Assembly: GCA_024275165.1 (NCBI GenBank)
Contig: JAJRZQ010000037.1
Coordinates: forward strand, 124,001-188,000
Direction: 5' to 3'
Length of the DNA: 64,000 nucleotides
Source: a bacterium
Lineage (GTDB): Bacteria > SAR324 > XYD2-FULL-50-16
Numbering within the stretch: position 1 is the stretch's first letter; each line of letters opens with the position of its first letter. Below are positions 57,043-64,000 of the stretch, piece by piece. The position numbers were made by a program, and so were the translations under genes. Under the pieces are notes generated by a model. It was not told the DNA's origin. It did no database searches and saw only the letters and a program-made list of their open reading frames with translations.

Positions 57043-59390
57043 AAGTTATAATTGGCCACCTTCAGCCCTGCCAAAACCAGCAATAACAAGGTCAAACCCA
57101 ACCAAAAACGAGGGGAAAACTCTTTCCAGTCGCCATCTATATAGTCCATCTTAATCGCTTTGCTGCCCGCGGGAACCAAAATGCCGGTAAACAAGCCATT
57201 GACGGGGAACTTTCTCACCGCCATGCCGGAGGCAAAAAATTGGTAATTCTGCTGGTATTTGGCCGCGACAAAGAGCAAACAATCCACCAAGGGCGACTGA
57301 GCAAAACGAATCTCCCCTTCACCAAGAGGGGTAGCGTGCCAAGTCCACCCCTGACAACTCTTCAATCTTGAAGGCACCAAAGCTTGATCGATCAGGTAAC
57401 GCAAGCTTAATGCCTGAGAGCGATAAGCCACCAGGGCTTGAGGCAGGTTCTCTAGAGCAAGCCGCTCCCAAATTGTTGGGGCCTGCACTCTTGATTGATA
57501 GTTTTTAAATTCATAAAGATATAACCCTTCTTCCTGCTGATACAGGCGGAGCAGGGGATGCTCGACCAATGCGGGACTTACCACAAAGCGGACATTAAAA
57601 TGAGCGAGCAAAGCTAGGTTTTTCCCCAAGCGAAAGACATTGTCATTTTGTACCCTCCTTGGAGCCCCAAAGGTAAAACCCACTCCACCCGAGCCCGGGG
57701 GATAGTCCGAGACGCCATCTAAAGCGGCATACCATTTTTGCACCTCTTCACTATAGATATCATACCCATTTAGGCTAGGGATTTGAAAAAACCCTGGAGT
57801 ATTCCAAGAAAGGGTACCGTCGGCAAAGATACTGTAAAAAAAATCCTGCTCCAATTCCTGCCCAAGGGTCTGCAAAATCGGGTGTTTCCGCTCAAACTTC
57901 ACCTGCCGCGTCCGCGGCTCAAAAGCCCAAAAACCTTGAACCAATAATAAAGCCAGCAGAGTCAAGGCAGTAGGGACAGCCCAAGGGGATCTTTTTGCCC
58001 GAGCCAGACACCACAAACAGAGCCCCAAAACCAGCAAAGAACCATACACAACGGATTCAGTCCAAAAACCGGGCAGCCAATGATGCTTTCGGTTTGCATA
58101 AAAAAACACCGCCAACAGCAACGCCGCCACAGCCAAAACATTCCAACGCAACTTGGTAGAAGATTGAGCGATTTGCTCCCAAGCAAGCGCCATAAAAACA
58201 GCGGGCGCAAAGGCAAAAAGAACAAAAATCCGCTGTGGGTTCACCGAAGTGCTATAGGGCAAGGGATTCAGCCACCCCAGCCCCCCAGGCAGATAAATCA
58301 AAAATTGCATCAACAAGCTTAAACCCGCGCCCACCCAAACCATGCCCGCCGCCGCCCCCTGAACCCTCACCCTGCTCCAGGCCTTTTTGACCCATTGCCC
58401 TTGCGAAAAAAACAAAAGCGTAAAGGCAACGGCAATCAGGTTGGTGCCAAAACTCATTTCACAAATATTAGAATAGGGTAAAATATGCCGTTGAAAAAGC
58501 ACCCACTGCATGGGCCAAGCAGTCCAATCAATCAGCTGGGTCGTGGAATAGTCGATAAAAACGCGTTGGGCAAAACTCGAGGCCAAAATATCACGCGCCC
58601 TGGGGTACCAAGCAAACCAAGCGGCCACCAGTACCAAAATCGCGGCAACCGCCAGCAACCCCCCTGCAAGCCAAATTTGTTTCCGCTGCCTCGGCTCGCT
58701 GATCCATTGCCAAAGATAAAACACCGCAAAAAGAAAAACCAAAAAATAACCGGCAAAAAGCTGAGAGGGAGGATAATGACAAAGAATCAACTCCCAACTC
58801 GCCCAGATAAATACCAGCAACATACCAGGGGCGGGGAAGCGAACAAAACGAGCGGCACTGTACAAGAGTAGGGGAATCAAGGCCCCCGCCAATGCCAATT
58901 GATGCGCCCCCACCAGCCATACTAAGGAATGGGCGGCAAAGGCATAGGTTAGTGCCCCTGCCCAACGGGCTGCCCTATCCTGGAGCAAAAAGCCCAACAA
59001 CAGATACATCCCCAGCAAAGCAGTCAGCAAGATAAAGAAATACCGATAATTTCTCGCCTGCTGGAAGGAAAGCAAAAGAAAAGGGGCCTCATAAAGGGAA
59101 AGAAAATGACTGCGCTGATTAAAAGAAAGCATCCCGAAATTGAGAAAGGGGGTATAGCCCCCCTCTTCCACAAAGGAATGGCGGTTGCCCCGATCAAATA
59201 AAGCTTCTAAGGGCGCGCCAATCAAGGTATCGTCACTGCGAATGGGCTGCGCCTTTTTGATGTGGACTTCTAAGGGCTGAAAAAAGGGATTTTGCGCCAA
59301 GGGAGACAAAGCCAAAAAGGTTTGCTGAGAAAACAAGACCAACAAACCACCCAAGAGCAAAAAAGCGACAACCAGCTTTCGCATGGACAT
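57018..59390 (-). CDS. large GT-C-like (YfhO-like) membrane protein
   Basis: 790 aa, multiple helices plus large soluble C-terminal part ('FNVRFVVSPALVEHPLLRLYQQEEGLYLYEFKNYQSRV'). Confidence 0.6.
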   Translation of the reverse strand: MSMRKLVVAFLLLGGLLVLFSQQTFLALSPLAQNPFFQPLEVHIKKAQPIRSDDTLIGAPLEALFDRGNRHSFVEEGGYTPFLNFGMLSFNQRSHFLSLYEAPFLLLSFQQARNYRYFFILLTALLGMYLLLGFLLQDRAARWAGALTYAFAAHSLVWLVGAHQLALAGALIPLLLYSAARFVRFPAPGMLLVFIWASWELILCHYPPSQLFAGYFLVFLFAVFYLWQWISEPRQRKQIWLAGGLLAVAAILVLVAAWFAWYPRARDILASSFAQRVFIDYSTTQLIDWTAWPMQWVLFQRHILPYSNICEMSFGTNLIAVAFTLLFFSQGQWVKKAWSRVRVQGAAAGMVWVGAGLSLLMQFLIYLPGGLGWLNPLPYSTSVNPQRIFVLFAFAPAVFMALAWEQIAQSSTKLRWNVLAVAALLLAVFFYANRKHHWLPGFWTESVVYGSLLVLGLCLWCLARAKRSPWAVPTALTLLALLLVQGFWAFEPRTRQVKFERKHPILQTLGQELEQDFFYSIFADGTLSWNTPGFFQIPSLNGYDIYSEEVQKWYAALDGVSDYPPGSGGVGFTFGAPRRVQNDNVFRLGKNLALLAHFNVRFVVSPALVEHPLLRLYQQEEGLYLYEFKNYQSRVQAPTIWERLALENLPQALVAYRSQALSLRYLIDQALVPSRLKSCQGWTWHATPLGEGEIRFAQSPLVDCLLFVAAKYQQNYQFFASGMAVRKFPVNGLFTGILVPAGSKAIKMDYIDGDWKEFSPRFWLGLTLLLLVLAGLKVANYNFWPPRDLS

Positions 59391-59532
59391 GAGGGTTCCA
59401 ATTCAGTATTTCTTATCAAGGCTAGGGATCAAACCCCCTTTACAAAAACTTAGCTTTTAAAGCAAAAACAGCATAGCGATAAGAGTGCCCCCCTGCAAGC
59501 GAAACTCCGAATATTACAAAGAGAATCAATCC

Positions 59533-60096
59533 ATGGACTACAGCGAATACCTCCAGGGTCGCCACCCCTTAAGCTTTCCCTATCGCCGTTATTTAGTATA
59601 CCCCTACTACCGTTCCCTGCTGCCCGGCAAAGCCCTAGAAGTGGGCTGCGGCCTAGGCGAGTTTTTAGACCAAGCCCCAGGCATGCTCGGGGTGGAACTC
59701 AACCCCAAGTTGGTAGCTGTCTGCCAGCAAAAGGGTTTGGATGTAAAAGAGGGTTCAGCCTATGCTATTCCTTATCCTGATGAAACCTTTGACAGCTTAA
59801 TGCTAGACAATGTTTTTGAACACCTTGATGAGCCCGAAGTTTGCCTAAACGAAATTTTACGAGTTCTAAAACCGGGGGGAAGGCTATTGCTAGCCCTGCC
59901 CAACCAAAAGGGCTACGCTACTGACTCAACCCATGTGCGTTATTGGAATGAGGCCAACCTACCTTCTTTCATAGAAAAACAAGGCTTTAAGCTAATCAAT
60001 AGTCGTAATTACCCTATCCCCTTTAAAGGAATAGGAAATCTTTTTTGGCCCTATAACTGTTTTCTTTGCCTCGGTGAAAAAACAGCCCCAACCTAA
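59533..60096 (+). CDS. class I SAM methyltransferase
   Basis: 'GKALEVGCGLGEFLDQAPGMLGVELNPKLV', 'FDSLMLDNVFEHLDEPEVCLNEILRVLKPGGRLLLALPN'. Confidence 0.85.
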   Translation: MDYSEYLQGRHPLSFPYRRYLVYPYYRSLLPGKALEVGCGLGEFLDQAPGMLGVELNPKLVAVCQQKGLDVKEGSAYAIPYPDETFDSLMLDNVFEHLDEPEVCLNEILRVLKPGGRLLLALPNQKGYATDSTHVRYWNEANLPSFIEKQGFKLINSRNYPIPFKGIGNLFWPYNCFLCLGEKTAPT

Positions 60097-60195
60097 CCGT
60101 GCGCAGGGGCAGGGCAATTGCTTTTTACCTAGTCCTATGGTAATGCTCATTCTATTTTTATCAATGCGAAGCTCGCGTCTATACAGGGTTACCTT

Positions 60196-61083
60196 ATGAA
60201 AGGAATCATCTTAGCCGGTGGCAGCGGCACCCGCCTCTACCCCTTAACCCAAGCGGTTTCCAAGCAATTGCAGCCTGTTTACGACAAACCCATGATCTAC
60301 TACCCCTTAAGCACCTTAATGCTGGCGGGAATCAACGAAATATTGATCATCACCACCCCTCACGACCAAAAAGCCTTTCAAGACCTTTTAGGCAATGGCC
60401 ACCACATGGGGGTTGAACTCTCCTACGCGGCGCAACCCGAGCCCGGGGGGCTGGCCCAGGCCTTTTTAATCGGGCGCGACTTTGTCCAAGGAGAGGCGAG
60501 TTGCTTGATTTTAGGGGATAATATTTTTTACGGGCACGACTTCGTTCATCTCTTGCAAAAAGGCCGCCGCCAAGTGGAAGAAGAGGGCGGCGCCGCGGTA
60601 TACGGCTATTGGGTCAACGACCCAGAGCGCTACGGGGTGGTGGACTTTGACGACTCCGGTAAGGCCCTATCCATTGAGGAAAAGCCCCGTGAGCCAAAAA
60701 GCAATTACGCGGTAGTCGGCCTCTACTTCTACGATGAAACGGTAGTGGAGGTGACGACTCGACAAAAACCCTCCCCTCGTGGAGAGCTCGAGATTACCAG
60801 TGTCAACCAAGACTATTTAAATCAGGGCAAGCTCCATGTAAACCTCATGGGTCGGGGTTTTGCCTGGTTGGACGCCGGCACCCACGAAAGCCTTTTAGAC
60901 GCGGGAAACTTTGTCAAAACCATTGAAGATCGGCAGGGCTTAAAGGTTTCCTGCCCCGAAGAAATCGCCTATAAGCAAGGCTGGATCAACGAGACGCAAA
61001 TGAGAGAAACCATCTTGCGTTACAAAAAAAACCAATATGGCTCTTACTTAGAGAGCGTTTTAAAGCATAAAAACCGCCCATGA
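60196..61083 (+). CDS. rfbA: glucose-1-phosphate thymidylyltransferase
   Basis: '[46 protein letters not shown]', '[16 protein letters not shown]'. Confidence 0.97.
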   Translation: MKGIILAGGSGTRLYPLTQAVSKQLQPVYDKPMIYYPLSTLMLAGINEILIITTPHDQKAFQDLLGNGHHMGVELSYAAQPEPGGLAQAFLIGRDFVQGEASCLILGDNIFYGHDFVHLLQKGRRQVEEEGGAAVYGYWVNDPERYGVVDFDDSGKALSIEEKPREPKSNYAVVGLYFYDETVVEVTTRQKPSPRGELEITSVNQDYLNQGKLHVNLMGRGFAWLDAGTHESLLDAGNFVKTIEDRQGLKVSCPEEIAYKQGWINETQMRETILRYKKNQYGSYLESVLKHKNRP

Positions 61084-61643
61084 AGATAACCCAATTCAAT
61101 GTTGAGGGCTTACAACTCCTTGAGCCGAAAGTCTTTGGCGACTCTCGCGGTTATTTTTTGGAAAGTTACAACCAAAACCGCTACGATGAGGCTTTGGGTA
61201 AAGAGGTTCGCTTTGTCCAAGACAACGAGTCCCTCTCCTCTTACGGGGTTTTGCGGGGCCTGCATTACCAACTGCCTCCCTTTGCCCAAAGTAAGCTGGT
61301 GCGGGTCTTGGTGGGTCAAGTCTTGGATGTGGCAATAGACCTTCGCCCAAACAGCCCCACCTTTGGTCAACATGTGAGCGTAACCCTGAGCGCGACGAAC
61401 CACCATCAATTGTTCATCCCTCGCGGCTTTGCCCACGGCTTTGTGGTTTTAAGCGAAGAGGCCCTGTTCAGCTACAAGGTCGATAACTTTTATAGCCCGC
61501 AAGCAGAGCGGAGCATCCGTTTTGACGACCCCGCCTTGGGCATCGACTGGCAGGTTCCCGCCAACAAATTGCAACTGGCCCAAAAAGACGCTGCCGCCCC
61601 CACCCTGGATCAAGCCGAAGCCTTCCCCACAGGAGGGTTATGA
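61080..61643 (+). CDS. rfbC: dTDP-4-dehydrorhamnose 3,5-epimerase
   Basis: '[46 protein letters not shown]', '[28 protein letters not shown]'. Confidence 0.97.
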   Translation: MKITQFNVEGLQLLEPKVFGDSRGYFLESYNQNRYDEALGKEVRFVQDNESLSSYGVLRGLHYQLPPFAQSKLVRVLVGQVLDVAIDLRPNSPTFGQHVSVTLSATNHHQLFIPRGFAHGFVVLSEEALFSYKVDNFYSPQAERSIRFDDPALGIDWQVPANKLQLAQKDAAAPTLDQAEAFPTGGL

Positions 61644-62484
61644 GAGTCTTGGTCACCGGATCCAAGGGGCAGCTGGGCAGCGAGATCAAGGCATTAAACC
61701 CTGCCCATGAGATGTTTTATACGGATCTTGACGAATTGGACCTCGCCGACCCGGTAGCCATAGAACGCTTTATCCAAGACCACCAAATCGAAGCGATCAT
61801 TAATTGCGCGGCCTACACGGCAGTGGATAAAGCGGAAAAAGACCCAAAGACCGCAGACCAAATCAATCACCTCGCCGTCGCTCAATTGGCTCAGCTCGCG
61901 GTAAAGTATCACGCCTTTTTGCTCCATGTCTCGACTGATTATGTCTTTGCCGGGCAAAGCGCGAGGCCTTATCAAGAAACAGACCCCACCCATCCGCTTT
62001 CGGTCTACGGCAAAACCAAACTCGCCGGAGAAGAGGCGATTTACGCCTCCAAGGCGCAAGCGGTGATTGTCCGCACGGCTTGGCTTTATTCCAGTTATGG
62101 GCAAAATTTCGTTAAAACCATCGGCAAGTTGGCTCTTGAAAAGCCCCAGCTCACCGTGGTCGATGATCAAATCGGCAACCCCACCTATGCCCGGGATTTA
62201 GCCCAAGCCCTCTTGGTCATCTTAGACGCCCCCCCACCCCAAGGGGTCGAGATCTATCATTACAGTAACGAAGGGGTGGCCAGCTGGTATGATTTCGCCC
62301 AGGCGATTAAACAAGGGCTCCAGGCCCCCTGCGAAATCCTCCCCGTGGATAGCTCCGCCTTCGCGCGGCCCGCGCCGCGCCCCTCCTACTCGGTCTTTAA
62401 CAAAGGAAAGATCAAAAAAGCCTACTCCATCACCATTCCTTACTGGCGAGACAGCCTTTTAGAATGCCTTAAAAAACTGAATCC

Positions 62485-62488
<4 letters not shown>
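61640..62488 (+). CDS. rfbD: dTDP-4-dehydrorhamnose reductase
   Basis: 'VLVTGSKGQLGSEIKAL', 'IINCAAYTAVDKAEKDP', 'HVSTDYVFAG', 'YGKTKLAGEEAI'. Confidence 0.97.
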
Positions 62489-63488
<1,000 letters not shown>

Positions 63489-63498
<10 letters not shown>

Positions 63499-64000
63499 AG
63501 CTACTCCCTGAGCCCTATCACCCCGATTCTCAAGGGATCTATCGCAAAGGCGAAGCACAGGACTTCGCCTATTCTGATGGAGAAGAAACCGAACGCCGAC
63601 TGCTGGAACAGGTCAAAGCCGCAACCGATGTCAGCCTAGGCAGCGATTCCCTCCAAGCCTGCATCACCGATTGGGCCTCGGAATATCATTTCACCCCTCT
63701 ACGGGCAAACCTGCTGTCTCCCTTTCCCCTAGAACGCTTTACCAAGGTCTTGGAAATCGGTTGCGGCTTAGGGGCGATTACCCGCCTCTTGGGCGAACGC
63801 TGCGGCCAAGTCCTGGCCTTAGAGGGGAGTTACGCCCGCGCCTTAGTCGCCAAGGAACGGGTACGCGATCTCAATAAGGTGCAAGTGGTAGTTGAAAACT
63901 TCAACCAACTTCAAACCGAGGAACGCTTTGACCTCATCACCCTCATCGGGGTTTTGGAATACGCCCCCGGGTTTTTCGGAGGCAACGACCCGATACAAGA
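63489..64000 (+). CDS. SAM methyltransferase, partial (C-terminus off the window)
   Basis: Own translation: 'MELKLLPEPYHPDSQGIYRKGEAQDFAYSDGEETERRLLEQV...KVLEIGCGLGAITRLLGERCGQVLALEGSYARALVAKERV...FDLITLIGVLEYA'; open to the window edge. Confidence 0.8.

Noticed and set aside
61694-62170. 158-aa minus ORF
   Set aside because: Antisense shadow of rfbD.

Overview
The 64 kb window is almost entirely a large surface-polysaccharide / glycoconjugate biosynthesis locus, with both ends cut inside genes. (1) 1-23.2 kb, minus strand: a long operon-like block holding glycosyltransferases, an EpsG/Wzy-like membrane protein, several SAM methyltransferases, and a nonulosonic-acid-type set (NeuB-like synthase, SpsF-like cytidylyltransferase, SpsG/PseG-like protein, WbqC, PIG-L deacetylase, DUF115/GT42-like protein). 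It also has a sugar nucleotidyltransferase with two SDR enzymes, a radical SAM/SPASM protein, a Wzm/Wzt ABC exporter with an extended Wzt C-terminus, and an FdtA/FdtB pair. (2) 23.5-39.9 kb, plus strand: two CDP-paratose/tyvelose-2-epimerase-like SDRs (the first frameshifted), a DPM-like GT2, a flippase-like membrane protein (frameshifted at a G6 tract), then three consecutive ~800-aa polytopic proteins that share a C-terminal beta-rich module ending in a 'NDA..(D/E)GxDRNAFI' motif resembling Ca-dependent CBM36/CBM60 modules. Gmd, Fcl, a GT2 and a WecA/MraY-like enzyme follow. (3) 39.9-44.3 kb: a degraded island with a three-piece GT-C-like pseudogene, IS5-type transposase relics, IS-end-like repeats and nested palindromes, flanked by a 17-bp exact direct repeat. 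(4) 44.4-64 kb: a stand-alone membrane-anchored copy of the C-terminal module, another GT-C-like protein, a second radical SAM protein, ManC, GmhA, GalE, GT2s, a second DPM-like GT2/DUF2304/flippase/GT-C module, and RmlACDB. The most novel candidate is the GT-C plus C-terminal module family (three fused, one stand-alone) next to its own epimerase, lipid-sugar synthase and flippase genes. All functional calls come from reading translated sequence; no database search was run.
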